NCBI RefSeq assembly: GCF_018687715.1
Contig: NC_056753.1
Coordinates: 16,133,501-16,197,500, forward strand
From: Carya illinoinensis
Lineage: Eukaryota; Streptophyta; Magnoliopsida; Fagales; Juglandaceae
DNA: 64,000 nt
Reading direction: 5' to 3'
Shown here in pieces: positions 46,531-59,461 of this stretch (position 1 is its first letter; every line of letters starts with the position of its first letter). Position numbers and translations under genes: made by a program. The notes below the pieces were generated by a model. It was given only the letters and a program-made list of their open reading frames with translations. It had not been told where the DNA came from and made no database searches.

Positions 46531-47260
46531 CTATGTTGCTTGGGGTTGTACCAAAACAGAGGGCCTCGTTGCATTAGGTGGGTGAGCATGGAGGATCACG
46601 GTGGTATAAGGAAGAGAGGCAATGGCTGATGGGGCTAAGGGAGGTGGAGCTTGGGCATGGGCCTTACATGGAGGAAATGGTGGTGGTACCTCAAAGGTCA
46701 CTACTATGGGTGGTGAACGAATATAAGAGAAATAGTGAGGGATAAGGGAGATCGGGAAGGGGCTAGATGGAGAGGTTCTCTTGGGGGGGAGGGGGGACAC
46801 TGGTATGGGGTGGCTTGACGTGCTAGGTTGGGGTGTGGACTATGCCACGGTGGCACACGACTGCTATGTAGGAGGAACAGAGAGAGTGTGTGATGTGGAA
46901 GGGGAGGGCTATTGGAGGGAGAAGTTGAGAGAGAGAGAGAGAGAGAGGAGACCCATGGTGGCTCGTGGTGGTGCTGGGAGAGCACGACAACAGTGCTAGG
47001 CACGAACAATGGAGAATGTGAGAGAGGGAGCTTTGGGTGTGGCCTCTGGCAATGAGCTACAAGAGAGGAAGGGTGATTGAAGGTGGAGGGATTCACTGGT
47101 GACTGCACGACTGAGGAGGATCAATAGTGGTGTGTAGTGGCTGGGCGATAGGAGTCACGGATTGGGGGGGTTTTGGTTAAAGGGAGGCGGCTGGGAGGGG
47201 AAGAGAGAGAGTGAAGAGAGAAAAGTGAGGGAAAAACTAGGGTTTCTAGGGATTTAATCC

Positions 47261-48964
47261 TTTTTTTTTTTTTTTGAAAATAGAACATTGAGTTCTTTCA
47301 ATAAACCGAAGTTACAAGTGTGACTTATCAATACAGGAAAATCCAGACTATAAGCCAACCTATGCATCAGCTCTGAAGCATCTCCGCACTCATGGTAGCG
47401 GACATTGTCTTAACTTTTATATCTCTCCTAAACAAGAGATAGAGCCATCTGTATTAACCGAGAGGAAAGACCCCCTCCATCCTCCCAGGAAGGTGGAGTA
47501 CAGCACGCTGTTACTATGGACACCAAGACCAACTGCCTAAATCTACAAAAATACTAACTAAAAAGCAAACTCCCATGTAAAACAATCATAAACCAGAACT
47601 CCAAGTACAGGCCTGAACCCTAACAATACACCTACCGCAGGCATCAACTGCACGAGCCCAGAAACGGCACGAGCACCCAACTCGCATATGGACCCTATAG
47701 AGACCGTCCATACGACCACTAGCCATAACATCACCCGCAACTCTCGATCAGCTCTTACCCCGGATTGTGACCGATCAAACAGCTCATCACCTCACTCGAG
47801 TATAACACTAATGGCCCCCCAAACGTGGACTTTTAAAAAAACTTTATCTAATTTTTCCATCCACTACCACTCATGACCACATGGCACAAGACCTCACGGC
47901 ATGTGTCCTGTATTCCCCGACAGCTCATCTGCATTTTCTCTGAGTAATGCACGTTTTGCCCCTCACTGCCAACCGTTTTGCAGCCTGTTCATGCCGTGCG
48001 GTCATGCCCTGCCAACCGTTTCGTCTAAGCAGCAGCCTGTACCCACTAGCCAGCCCATCTGTACAACTATGCTTCACTTCCACTCCGCTAAAACACTATT
48101 GCTGGAAACACTACTGCACGCAAGGTGAGCCGCCCTGGAAACACTACTGCAGGGTGGATGGAACTCCTCCCGTCTGTCCATTGCCACCGAGGCCTTATTT
48201 ACAGCCAACCAAAACAGTGCCTAAAATAGAAACAAAACACTAAAAAAAGCAAAATACAACCTGTATGTAACAAAACCAGCAAACAAAAATGAAAAAATAG
48301 CAAAAATGAAAAAGCCAACGGAAATGAAAAAAACAGCAAAAACCAGCGTCACCCCCAATTCGACCACCTTCCAAGAGAAAACTTCATCATGAGTTCCCCA
48401 TAACTTCACCCTAGAAACCTCCTTAAAACCCCATGTATTCCAGCGTGCCTCCCAAACCACCTCTGTTTTCCATGGATAAAACAAGGTCGAAGAACCCCAC
48501 GGGAGTACACCCCAACCTACATGAAAATCGTGCCTTCTGAGCTCATGAAACCATGGGTCTACTCACATTGAAGACCCTCCCCATTTCCACCACGCCCAGC
48601 TACGTGGATTCCATAATGGTCCCTCTTTGCATCGAAAATGCACTCACGGTCAAACAAAGTCAATCGAAGCCCTCCACCTCCATCGTGTGAAAAATGCCTT
48701 CATCACGTCTGAGTGAAGTAAAAATGGTAGATGCCCAAAACCTCCACCTCCATCACATAAAAACCATCATCACGTCCGAGTGAAAAAAAGTGGTAGACGG
48801 CTTCAAAAACCCTTGACCGTGTAAAGAACTTTCGGCCACCTTTGTCACCAGCAACCAACGCTTATTTAAAAAAGGAAAAAGCATAAAAAAACAGAGGAAT
48901 GGAGGGGATGAAGGGAGGGAGGAAGCCGTAGCTTCCCCGCCCCCCCCTTCGGATGATTTACGCC
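47261..48964 (-). mobile_element. Poly(A)-tailed non-LTR retroposon, non-autonomous (1.7 kb)
   Basis: It is flanked by a perfect 16-base duplication, TCTAGGGATTTAATCC (47245-47260 and 48965-48980). On the minus strand it starts with a G-rich leader (GGGGGGGGCGGGGAAGC) and ends with AACTCAATGTTCTATTTTC followed by about 15 A. That is the layout of a full-length L1-type transcript, but no LINE protein is encoded. A minus-strand open frame at 48484-48221 has a Trp-rich start and a hydrophobic end and is not recognised. It is probably an internally deleted LINE mobilised in trans. Confidence 0.8.
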
Positions 48965-49519
48965 TCTAGGGATTTAATCCTAGTTCTTCATCTAGGGGTT
49001 CCTAACCTAGATCCAATGGTGGATATTTAAACATTTGGAAATAAACTAGCTAAATAAGTAGAAGATGAAATGAGACTATATTTAAAATCAAACTTTGTTT
49101 TATTACTCCCAAAATAATATTTTTCATCATAAAATAAAATAATGAAGTTTACTAAATATTTTTAAGAGAAATAAAACTATCTAAGTAAATAGAGTTTTTA
49201 ACATAAAATAAAATAATGAATATTCAATAATACTCTTAAAGAACTAAAATTATTTAAATAAAATGATATGCTAAAACTATATTATTTTTAGGGCTTCAAA
49301 TTATAAAAGTCTTACTTGAAAATTAGGCTTGGTTCAATAATACTAAAAATACCCAACTTAAAATAATTTTGGATATTTAATATTTGGAATATTTTAAAAC
49401 ACTTGGTTCAATTTAAAATCATCTACAATATTTAAAAAATAATGATTTGAGATTTAAAACGCCAACATGAGACTCATGACCAATCAAGAGAAAAATGAGC
49501 GGTTGGTCACATGACATAC

Positions 49520-50826
49520 ATGGAGAATAATGGTTACGACATTGAAGATTACAAAAGTGATGCTAATAATGGTTAAAAAGAAGAAAAAGAGAATGATATT
49601 GACTTTGTGATAGCATTACAATTAATATATTACACAACATATATTGCAAAGGAACCTTGTAGTACCTCTCCACATAAAAGTCATAAGTTTGTTATGTAGA
49701 TTCTAAATGGTAATCATGATAGCTATCATCAATGATTTAAGATAAAAAAAACATGTATTTCATACTTTGAGTTGAATGGAAGATATAACTTAATTGGTAC
49801 TCGAAACTTAACTATTGAAGAAATGGTAGGAATTTTCTTGATTACATTAGGTCATGGGTTCAGGAATAGAATGGCGCAAGAAAGATTTCAAAATTTGGGA
49901 GACTATTAGTAGGTATTTTAATAGTGTATTAATGGTTGTTTCACGAATGGCAATCGACATTATCAACTCCACTAATAGGAAATTTAAGGATGTTCCAAAA
50001 AAATTCATGAAGATAAGCTATATTGGCCTTACTTTAAAGATTGTATTGGAGCTATTGATGGAACTCATGTGCCAGTTACTATTTCTCAAACAAAACAAAT
50101 TACATTTATTGGTAGAAAAGACATACCTACTTAGAATATCATGGCAGTTTGTGATTTTCATATACACTTCACTTTTGTTTGAGCTGGATGGGAGGATATA
50201 ACACATGATACATGTATTTTTATGGAAGTTATTTGGAAGGAAGAATTGCGCTTTCTACATCTACCTAGAGGTTTGAATTTAATGAGAAGGACATTGATGA
50301 ACTTAATAAGATAATAAAAGATATTTGCATTACTTTTGATTTATTATCCTAAATTATATGCAGATAAATATTGCTTGGCAGATGTTAGATATCCTCATAT
50401 GAACGAATACATAGGGCCATATAGAAGGAAACGATATCATCTACTAGAATTTCATCATGGTCCTCAACCAATGGGTATGCGTGAAATATTTAACCATGCA
50501 CATTCGTTGCTCACATGTACTATTGAGATAACATTTAGAGTTTGGAAAAATAGATGAAGATATTTGATTACGTGCCAAATTCTTCTAAGATAAGCAAGTT
50601 AAAATTGTCGTAGCGTCTATGGCTAGTCATAATTTTATTAGAACTCATGCATTCGAAGGATATTGAGTTCTAGCTATACGATGACAATGAAGATTATCTA
50701 CCTCCTAGAAGCATGGAGGACAAAGATGTAGAAGATTACTCAAGCATGCAAAAATCAGAGATATCCAGTGAAAATGTTATGAATATTGAGCGTGATTATA
50801 TTACTCTTTCACTTACAAATCATTGA
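49520..50826 (+). pseudogene. PIF/Harbinger transposase (HARBI1-like nuclease), decayed
   Basis: Across changing frames the plus strand reads [96 protein letters not shown], and a final NIERDYITLSLTNH. These are the conserved blocks of plant HARBI1-like transposases (DDE_4), with the catalytic Asp residues (AIDGTH, ADVRYP) and the C-terminal Glu block (IEITFRVWKNR) still visible. Several stops and frameshifts make it inactive. It is in the same orientation as the MYB pseudogene, as expected for two genes of one element. Confidence 0.85.
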
Positions 50827-51012
50827 AGAGATTTTCTTTTTCATTATAGTTAAACCTATTAGATTATTTTCATTGTTATTTTATTATAATATTTGATTTC
50901 AATAAATGATATGCCCTTTTATGTTATTTCTATGTCAAAAAGTACTTTTTTAATTTATTTTCAAACAAATATGATATCTTTGAAAGTACTTTAGTCATAT
51001 GGATCCCAAATA

Positions 51013-51084
51013 GTAAATAGCTAGAAGAGGTTGTGATTCATTCTCAGAGTAAATAGCTGGAAGAGGTTGTGATTCATTCTCAGA
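51013..51084. repeat. 36-bp tandem duplication at the LINE end
   Basis: Two nearly identical 36-base units (starting GTAAATAGCT), one mismatch apart, at the truncated 3' end of the LINE. Confidence 0.85.
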
Positions 51085-51099
51085 GTAGCACACACCCTT

Positions 51100-54000
51100 C
51101 CCTTCCCAGTTACGTATTACTGCTCCAACTCCCACCTTGCAATTGATTTTGTCAAGTCCAACATCCCAATTTAGCTTCAGTTTCCCTTGTGGAAGGGCTT
51201 CCCATTAAGAATCAACATTGGAATCAGTGGAAACTCCTTGAGCTAGCTGCTGAGATTGATGGATTTCTTCAATGAGTGTCTTGATAGCTTGAATTATAGA
51301 GTTGGGATGTGAGAATTTGTTATTGAAGACCAAGTCATTCCTTCTTTTCCAAAGAAGCCATGCAGTAAGAGCAAATTCCAGCAACTCTTGTTCTTCAAGG
51401 GACTCGAGTAGAGATTCCAACAGGGCTTTGAAGGACTGGAAAAAGAAGTTGGTTTTTTGTATCTTCTTCCCACACCGACTCCAGACATCTTGGGCAGAGG
51501 GACATTCCCATAAAGCGTGCTCAATTGTTTCATGTTGGAGCTTGCATATGGGGCAAACTTCTTCTTTAGTGGCTTTCCTTTGGTAGAGTTTAACTTTGGT
51601 GGGGATGGCATTTAAGAAGGCTCTCCACAGGAAGGTCTTATTTGCAAGAGGAGTCTTAAGTTGCCAAATCTTTGTCCAGGGCACCTCTTCATTTGTTTCT
51701 TCTCAGGATTGTCCCTTGTTAAGATTTTCCATCTCCGACTTTAGGTGGTATGCTAACTTGATTGTAAAAACACCAGTGGTGGTGCATCTCCAGATCATTC
51801 TATCTAGTGTAGGGTAAGGGTTGAGAGGGATTCTTTTGAGGATGTCAGCTTCTGTCCTATTAAAGATGGCTTCAACTAGTGGGAGGTTCCATTGGTGGGA
51901 GGTCTTGTCGATGAGCATGGCAACCTTGGAGTCTATAGAGAGGAATCTGATGGAGCTCTGAGGTTGGTAAGATATCTTCTGTGGGAACCATTTATCATTC
52001 CATATTTCCATTGATTCTCCATCTCCCACACGCCAAATTAGTCCTTCCTTTAGTAAGGGTCTTACTGAGGTGAAGCTTTGCGATAGGAATGAAGAATTGT
52101 GTCCAGTCTTTGCTGTGAGAAAGGAGCTATACTTGAAGTACTTCTCTTTTAGGACCTTAGTAGCAAGGGAGTTGGGGGTAGATATGACCCTCTAGCCTTG
52201 TTTTACTAGGAGGGCATAGTTGAAGTTCTCAAAGTCCCTAAGGCCCAGCCCTCCTAAGTTCTTGGATTTTGTCATTTATCTCCAAGGTACCCAGTGAATT
52301 CTATGTTCTTGTGCTTTCTGTCCCCACCAGAAGGATCTTACTTGCTTATTTAATTCCTTTAGTAGTTGTTTGGGCAACTTGAAGATCCCCATGCTATATG
52401 TTGGGATCGCTTGGATGATTGCCTTGATGAGTGTTTCATTTCCTGCTTGAGAGAGAAGCTTAGTTTTCCAGCTACTCAATGTTGCTTGAACTCTATCCAG
52501 GATGCCCTTAAATGATTGAGATCTAGATCTTCCTACAAGGGCTGGCAAGCCCAAGTATTTCTCATATGAGTTGGTCCCTCGAATCCCAGCAATACTTGGT
52601 GCTATTTCTCTGGTGTGTTCTCTGGTGTATGTGCTGAAGAAAATTGAGGTCTTATCCTTATTTAGTCTCTGTCTAGATGCTTTTTCATAGGAGTCCAGTA
52701 GAGAATAGAGTTGACTCCATTCAATGGAGTTTACTTTACAAAAAAGTAGAGAGTCATCTGCAAAAAATAGATGGTTAATGTGTAGGTGATGTTTCTTGAT
52801 GGGTAATCCTATGATCAACTTGTTGTGTTTAGCTTGGTTTAGGAGGTAGCTGAGAGCTTCAGTGCATAAGATGAAAAGGTAGGGGGAGAGAGGGTCTCAT
52901 TGCCTTATGCCTCGAGTGGGGCAGAAAAAAGGTTGTGACTCTCCATTGATAATGAGGGAGTAGGATACTAATGATACACACTTTATGATGAGTCCAATCT
53001 AGGTTGCAGAAAATCCCATCTTCTTCATGATAGATTCCAAGAAAAACCATTCAATCCTATCGTAGGCCTTGCTCATGTCCAATTTTAACGCCATGAAGCC
53101 CTCTCTACTTTTTAGTCTAGCTTTCATAGTATGGAGGGATTCATAGTCCATAATTATGTTATCCGTGATGAGTCTTCCTGGCACAAATGTAGTTTGAGTA
53201 GGGAAATGATGCTTGGCAATACTGTTTTCAACCTATTTGCCAAAGTCTTTGCAATTATCTTGTAAAAGACATTGCATAAGCTTATAAGTCTGAAATCTGT
53301 AACTGTGGTTGGGTTCAACTTCTTTGGGATGAAGGCTATGAAGGTTTCATTGATTTTTTTGTCCCAAACTCCTCCATTTAGGACCTCTAGAGTTGCCTTA
53401 TAGACACTATGGTCCACTGTCTTCCAGTATTTTTGGAAAAATAAGGCAAGGAAGCCATCAGGCCCAGGGGATCTGAGAGGGTTCATGCTAAAGATGGCCT
53501 ATTTGATTTCAATTTCAGTGAAGGCAGTGGAGAGTTTTGAGTTCATGTCATTTGTAACAGAATGCTTCATGTGACATATGCAGTTCTCAATGCCTGTTGG
53601 GTGTGAGGTTGAGAAGAGGTTAGTGAAGAAACTCTGAAGGACAAGGCATATTTCTTGAGGGTCCTGGGTAACTAGTCCTAAGTCTGACTAGATCCTACTA
53701 ATAGTGTTGGTTTTTTTCCTTTGGCTTGAACACTTGTAGAAGAATTTAGTATTTCGATCACCATCTTTTAACCATGCCTGTTTAACTCTCTGCTTCCATT
53801 TTAGATTTCCATCATCCATAAGATCATTGACCTCTTTTTGAACCTTCTTGATTTCTTCATAAAGATTACCCTGGTTTGACTCTTGCAGGTGCTTTAGAAG
53901 TTCTATTTTCTCTGTTAGAGTTTTTCCTTGATCCCTTTTTCTGGTTTTACTCCAGGTCTTTAGTATGTCCTTGCAAAGGTTGAGTCCTTGTAAGGTCCTG

Positions 54001-54824
54001 TGTAGTCTATTTGGATGGTTTGTAGAGGAATCCCACACTTTTTTGATGAGGCTATTACAATCTTCATGTTTTGTCCAGGTTGCCTCAAATATGAAGATTC
54101 TCTTCTTTTTCCCTGTTTGTTTGGCCTTTGCTCTGGACTAGGATAGGCTTATGATCTGATTGGGTGCAATCTAGATGGTTCATTGAATGATTGGCAAAGT
54201 GATTAATCCAGAGGGTATTTAAGCAAGCTCTATCAAGTCGTTCCTTTGTGAATAAGCTACCCTCTCTATTATTAGATCATGTGAATCTGTCTCCATTGAA
54301 GCCCAGGTCATATAGGTTGCAATAGGAGAGTGCATTCCTGAAATGAACAATATGTCTATAAGGTCTGATTGTGGTACCAAATTTCTCTCTTTGATGTGTG
54401 ATTTCATTGAAATCACCTAAACACAACCAGTGAATGTTTGCAGCAGGTTTTAAGCCCATAAGAAGGTCCCAACTTCCTTGCCTTTTGGATGTGTTAGGAT
54501 GGCCATAGAAGCCTATGATTTGCCACTTGAAATTGTACAATGGAAAGTTTAATAAGGCTGAGATGTGCCAGTTGGTATAATTAATCACCTCGACCATTCC
54601 ATTATCATTCCACAATAAGTCCATGCCCCATTTCTGCCTCTACTATCTACACTGAAACAACTATCAAAACCCAGTCTTATCTTTATTCTTTCCATTTTGC
54701 CTTGTGAGCATTTGGTTTCTACGAGAAAAACCAAATGAGGCTACTTTATTTTCACCAAGAGGTGTAGTTCCTGGACTGTACGAGGGTTCCCAAGCCCTCT
54801 ACAGTTCCAACTCAGGCAGTTCAT
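51100..54824 (-). pseudogene. LINE ORF2: endonuclease, reverse transcriptase, zinc-binding, partial RNase H
   Basis: ATG at 54824 starts MNCLSWNCRGLGNPRTVQEL, the usual L1 endonuclease start, with a stop soon after and a frameshift before LCLGDFNEI (54624-54277). Reverse transcriptase follows at 53486-52276: [32 protein letters not shown], the catalytic HLFFADDSLLF, then YEKYLGLPALVG. The zinc-binding domain is at 51684-51294 (CPICKLQHETIEHALWEC). RNase H starts with LKLNWDVGLD and breaks off near 51090. The residues needed for each activity are mostly present but spread over several frames. Confidence 0.88.
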
Positions 54825-56324
54825 TTGGAAAGGCGGAGGCAACAATGTATGTTTGAGTTGAGCTCATATCGAGTTGGAGCTGAGTTTTCTGTTTCTTTTG
54901 AGCTATGTTTGCATGGGTGTTAACCCTTTCACTATGAGATCTCTTTGTTTTAGTGATCAGTGGGAGATCATTGGTTGTGTTTGTCACTTCAGAGAGGGGG
55001 GATGAGGGGGGATGAGGGGGGATGATAGGGCCCGAGCTTTCCTCTTCCATGACTTGCCTGTCACAGGCAAGAAGGTAGAGTTTTCTTTTTTCACAGGGGT
55101 ATTATTGGGATAATTAGCCCCTTTTTTTGACTTTTGTAGAACACTAAAAGGAGTTGTCTCAGAAGGTAGCATTACTACATCATCAATAGGAGGAGCTATA
55201 GCGTGCGAGGGTATGGTCTGGTTAAGAAGTATGGAGGGGTCCTTTGGAAAGCTAACCTGAGCTAGTACATGGGATTCATGTATGGAGCAAATCACGGGAT
55301 CTTTAAGGCTAGGAGGGTTACCTTGTGCTGACATCTTCTGACCTTCCTTGGTATGGGTAACACCATTGTGGTCTTGGTTGACCTCCTTAATTCCTGCTGC
55401 CATTGCCAGGGTAGGTGCCTTGGTTACTGACTTTGACATGGCCTCCCCATGATGGGGGCTGTAGTCTCCTTCCTCCTCTGTGCTTCTTCTCCAAGATGAG
55501 CTAGGGTGCTCTTGGTCCATGGATCCACCATACTTCTTAAGGGAAACTCCTTTTGGAGAGAAAGGACTAGTTCAAAGCCATTGCCCGTATTGCTCCTTTG
55601 CTTGATTCTCTGATGCCCTTTTTGTACAATTTCCTTTCTCGTGTTTGAAGTAGAATATGGGGAGCCTTTTGTACTTGAAAGAGAGCCAATATTGTTTATT
55701 GCCTATCTTTAGGAAACGACCTCTTGGGAGAGGCTTAGTGAAGTTGACTTCAGATTGAACTCTTAAGAAACATCCCAAGCCAAAACCCTCTATATCGACT
55801 TCAACTTCAAGGACTTTGCCTAAACCAGAGCCCACCTTTAAGCCAACTTCCTTGTTCATTCCTGCGAAAGGGAGATTATGAACTTGAACCCAGAATGGTT
55901 CAGTGTGGAATTGTAGTTCTGCAATGGATAGAGTTCCCTCAAATTCTTTCATGCAGATGAGGTGTCGGTCAAAGGACCATGGCCTTCCCTGTAGTACCTT
56001 TTGTTTGTCTGAGTATAGTTGGAACTCAATGAGGAACTGGTTTGCTCCCAATTCTTTAAAGGTGATCCATCCCTCAGTGCTCCAAAACTTGGACATAGTT
56101 GTTTTGAAAGCTTCCCTATTTGTTATTCTGTCGTTGAAAATCATACCAAGGAGACAAAGTTCTCCTTTAATGTTTGAGGATAAAACTACTTTAGCTAAAA
56201 GAATGATTTCTTCTTGTTCTTCTTCTGTAAGCTTTAGAGATTCCCAACGCCTTGTGATATCTTCTGCCATTTGTCCTAACTCTCTACAAACTAATGCCTT
56301 AGAAACTAAACTAGCACTTCCCAA
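54799..56324 (-). pseudogene. LINE ORF1: DUF4283 RNA-binding protein
   Basis: The first 250 codons (56324-55572) hold the DUF4283 domain (…FNDRITNREAFKTTMSKFW…, then QGRPWSFDRHLICMKEF) and the zinc-knuckle region. There the expected Cys positions are changed (LPIFYFKHEKGNC). An in-frame TGA at about 55569 is followed in the same frame by a charged, low-complexity tail (55520-54984). A frameshift then falls within a three-fold GGGGGGATGA repeat near 55000-55025. ORF1 of plant L1 elements binds the element RNA. Confidence 0.82.
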
Positions 56325-56340
56325 AATGGAAAGAGCTTAA

Positions 56341-56655
56341 ACAAACCTCACCCTATCGAGAGAAGAGGACCATTTGATTGGTTGCATCTAGCTCTTTAAT
56401 AGTAAAGCTTATTACGTTAAACTTTAAGCTATAAACTTTAAGTTAAAAGTAATATTTTTCACCACAATACCAAACATGCACTCAATCTAATTGGCCTTAT
56501 GACTTGTTGCTGAGGGTCTCTTCGAAGAGGAAGGACTTTATGGTTTGTTTTTATTTTTTATTTTTATCCTTCTGGTCTCTTTATAATTTATTTATTAATT
56601 TTCTTTCATTTTATATTGTTGGTGTAATATATATTGAATTTTCTTTAAGTCATAA
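56341..56655. other. Short intervening DNA, no feature recognised
   Basis: AT-rich stretch between the LINE start and copy 2 of the LTR-like unit. It may include the LINE 5' leader. Confidence 0.4.
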
Positions 56656-59461
56656 TGTAACACTTGTTCTTGTGGTAGGACCCTTAGAAAATGATTTTAA
56701 GATAGACGATGGGAATTATCTTTCTTTTAAAAATTTTTCCTTTCATGCTAGGATACAAAAGATTACATATTTATAAAATAAAACGTGATTCTTAATTTAA
56801 AGAGAGGTACAACAGAAAATATTAAATTTTATAATTAAAAGTCTTTCGCACAAAACATTGTGCCTAGGCTTCCGTGCTCTTCCCGTTGGGCCTTGTCCGT
56901 CCTGACGCGTACTATTCGTTTTGTCCCTGGAAGGACATACATAAAAACTAAAATGAGTCAAGACTCTTAAGCATTACTTATACAGTTAAAATATAATAAA
57001 ATAGGTTTTCAGTCATGCATTCATCACTCCATTCTTACCATACATTTATTCAATTAAAACATTTTAGGGTGGGGTTTTTCTTGAAAATGATTTTCTTTAA
57101 TAAAATGTTTCTTTTCTTTCATAAAATATTTCCCCACACCTCGTGCTTAAATTGTCTGAGCATATATACATTCTTTCTGATCACTTTCATTAGCGTTGCA
57201 TATTGTTACGTCCCATGTGCGAGGGTTAGCAGTCTTTTGGACCCAGAATCCGTTAAGGCCATGGGTTAGGAATTCCTTTTTCGTCAGGGTGCAGCATTAG
57301 GTGCACTACCAGTACTACTTACTCGGCATTGTAATCTACCCATTCATTCATTTGGTACCCATTCGTTCATTCATATGGCCATTATGTATTTTCATACATT
57401 AAAACTTTTAATCCTTTCATTCATTGAGTCCTTTCAGTCCTTTTCATTTATTCTTTTTCATCCATTTAGTTCATGAATATCATTTAAAAGCATAGGCTTA
57501 AACCTAAAGATTTAAAAGCAGTCTTCAAAATCATAACATAAGCATCATTTAAAACATTAGTTAGTGGCAAGCTTAAATAGCATCTTTCAAGGCATCATTT
57601 AAAACATCATCTTTCATATAGGCATTTTAAAACCTCAGTTCATAAGGACATTTTAACACATTTTTTTTGCGTCGTTTAAAGCATTGCTTAAAGCATAGAG
57701 GCATAAGCCTCGCATTTTATTTCATGAAAATACATCAATACTTACTACATATAACATCTATTCATATACATACACTTAATACTTTGGGTGCATAAAAAGA
57801 GGTTGCTAAGAAGGGCCGTTACTTACAAATACTTGAAAACTTATACTTAGCATTTTTTCTTAAGACATCGTCCGTGTCATTTCGTAAAGGGAAAATATTT
57901 TATTTTCATTTCTTTTATTTATTTAGAAAACTCTATAAGAGTATGAACATAATACTTACTTGGACTTTATGCCATACTCATTTCATGCAGTCCATTTATG
58001 TGCTTGTCAAATGGCAACATACATGCATACACATAACCTTAACGTCATTCTCTATCTAGTGCATAAGCAACTATGGTAGAAATAGAACTACACTTCACTT
58101 GGAACACTCTCATTCTATTCCATACTCTTGCATGCCACTTACTATACTAAAACCTTCAAGATCCACTTACAGTCACTACCTCCGTTTTCTATATCTTCCT
58201 TATCATGTTTCCTCTTTCTTGGACTCACTTGTGTCATCTTTTCCAAATTCAATGTTTTATTTTGAGGTCTTATCCTTTAAAGTAAACTTTCATGACTCAC
58301 TTTAGGGTTAAGATACTAAGACCTTCATCTGACTCTCCTATTAATCACAATTCGATGCATGACTTAGATTGACTAAGTCACGCATCTCAACCATAGATGG
58401 TACACCCGTCACTTCCTTCATGCATCCTAGTCCACACTAAATCCTCATTCCCATCCATACATGCCACATGATTTTAAGCCAACTCTGAGGCTTATACATC
58501 ATGTAACCATGCTTAGGACAGATTACTCATTATATATGGTAAATCCGTCTGGTACACGTGTCTCACCAGATGCACAAGTACCTTACTCCCTTACCACCTA
58601 AGATCAACTTATAACCCATTGAATGTCTGTTTGTATAAAAAGGCTCCATACTCCGATACCAACTTCTACTCAAACCTGGTTAGCAGGACTTTCCTACTTC
58701 CCAGCACTTTACAAGTTCATCCCAACACTTACACGACAAGACCCCATTCACACTACACCTCCGTCTCATCACGTACCTCGAGACTAATCTCAAGCTACAC
58801 CGTGACACTCGTCATTAAGGCAGGGTGATATTAGAACCACTTTAGGACACTATTCCACAGTTCCTGATGCTGCACAACATGCTTTACGCTTCTCAACTAT
58901 GCCATCCAAACATTTGTGACATGCCATCTAGTGTATCATGACACTACACAAAGTACACCCCCATGTGAACTCTCTTCCATCCACACTATGCCACGCATCA
59001 CTATGACGCACGCCACACGGTGCATCATTGCACAACATGGAGTGCACACCATGTGTACTCCCTTCAAGCACTACACCATGGCACTACTACAGCACACATT
59101 TTACACTCGCACTTCACAGCACAGTCCTCAACACTTCATAGCACACTACACAACTACACTCAACACTTCACTACATAGCAAAATCCACAATTAACCTACT
59201 CAAATCTAACATAAATAACAAGGGATAGATGGTTATACCATCGTTAGGATTAACCCGTGCGTTGCTCATTGTCCGACACAACCAATGGTGTCAAAAGCCA
59301 CTACTTGGGTAGTAGCAGTCACTATCATGACCTTAGAATGGGCTACCTCGGGGATTGGACCTAGGGTTTTGGCTACTATATCTGGGTTGTACGAGGGTGG
59401 CCAACATAGGGGAGTTCATGGGTGGCGGCTAACACCTCATACAATGGTGGTCAATGATCGG
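56656..59461. mobile_element. Long LTR-like unit, copy 2, interrupted by the Athila element
   Basis: It starts TGTAACACTTGTTC at 56656 and follows copy 1 block by block, including GGTGCATAAAAAG at about 57787, where copy 1 carries the LINE. No coding region. It stops at 59461, where the Athila LTR begins, so its remainder probably lies beyond the window. Open frames here are short and unsupported. Confidence 0.5.

Larger units (their letters stand above)
41980..49467. mobile_element. Long LTR-like unit, copy 1, with two nested insertions
   Basis: It starts TGTAACGCTTGTCC at 41980 and shares the order of many blocks with 56656-59461 (copy 2): 'ttagaaaat', 'ctaggcttcc', 'tgtccgtcctgacgc', 'gcagcattaggtgcactac'. 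After removing a LINE fragment (42915-44753) and a retroposon (47261-48964), about 3.9 kb remain. There is no coding region; the GC-richer 46540-47230 part is composed like an LTR leader. The right end (CCAACA at 49467) is a guess. It lies between the MYB and transposase parts of the Harbinger element. Confidence 0.5.
51049..56340 (-). mobile_element. L1-type LINE, nearly full-length but 3'-truncated
   Basis: On the minus strand ORF1 (56324-54799) and ORF2 (54824 to about 51100) are in order with a 26-base overlap. ORF2 shows endonuclease, reverse transcriptase, zinc-binding and the first part of RNase H, then stops abruptly. There is no poly(A) tail and no clear target duplication. Loss of the 3' end is unusual for a LINE and points to a later deletion. 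Stops and frameshifts are present throughout. Confidence 0.85.

Noticed and set aside
46531..47108. Overlapping proline- and serine-rich open frames on the minus strand
   Set aside because: Low-complexity GA/CT-rich DNA of the LTR-like unit with no domain and no support in copy 2.
58619..59194. His/Thr-rich open frames
   Set aside because: They lie in CA-rich low-complexity DNA of the LTR-like unit with no domain and no counterpart in copy 1.
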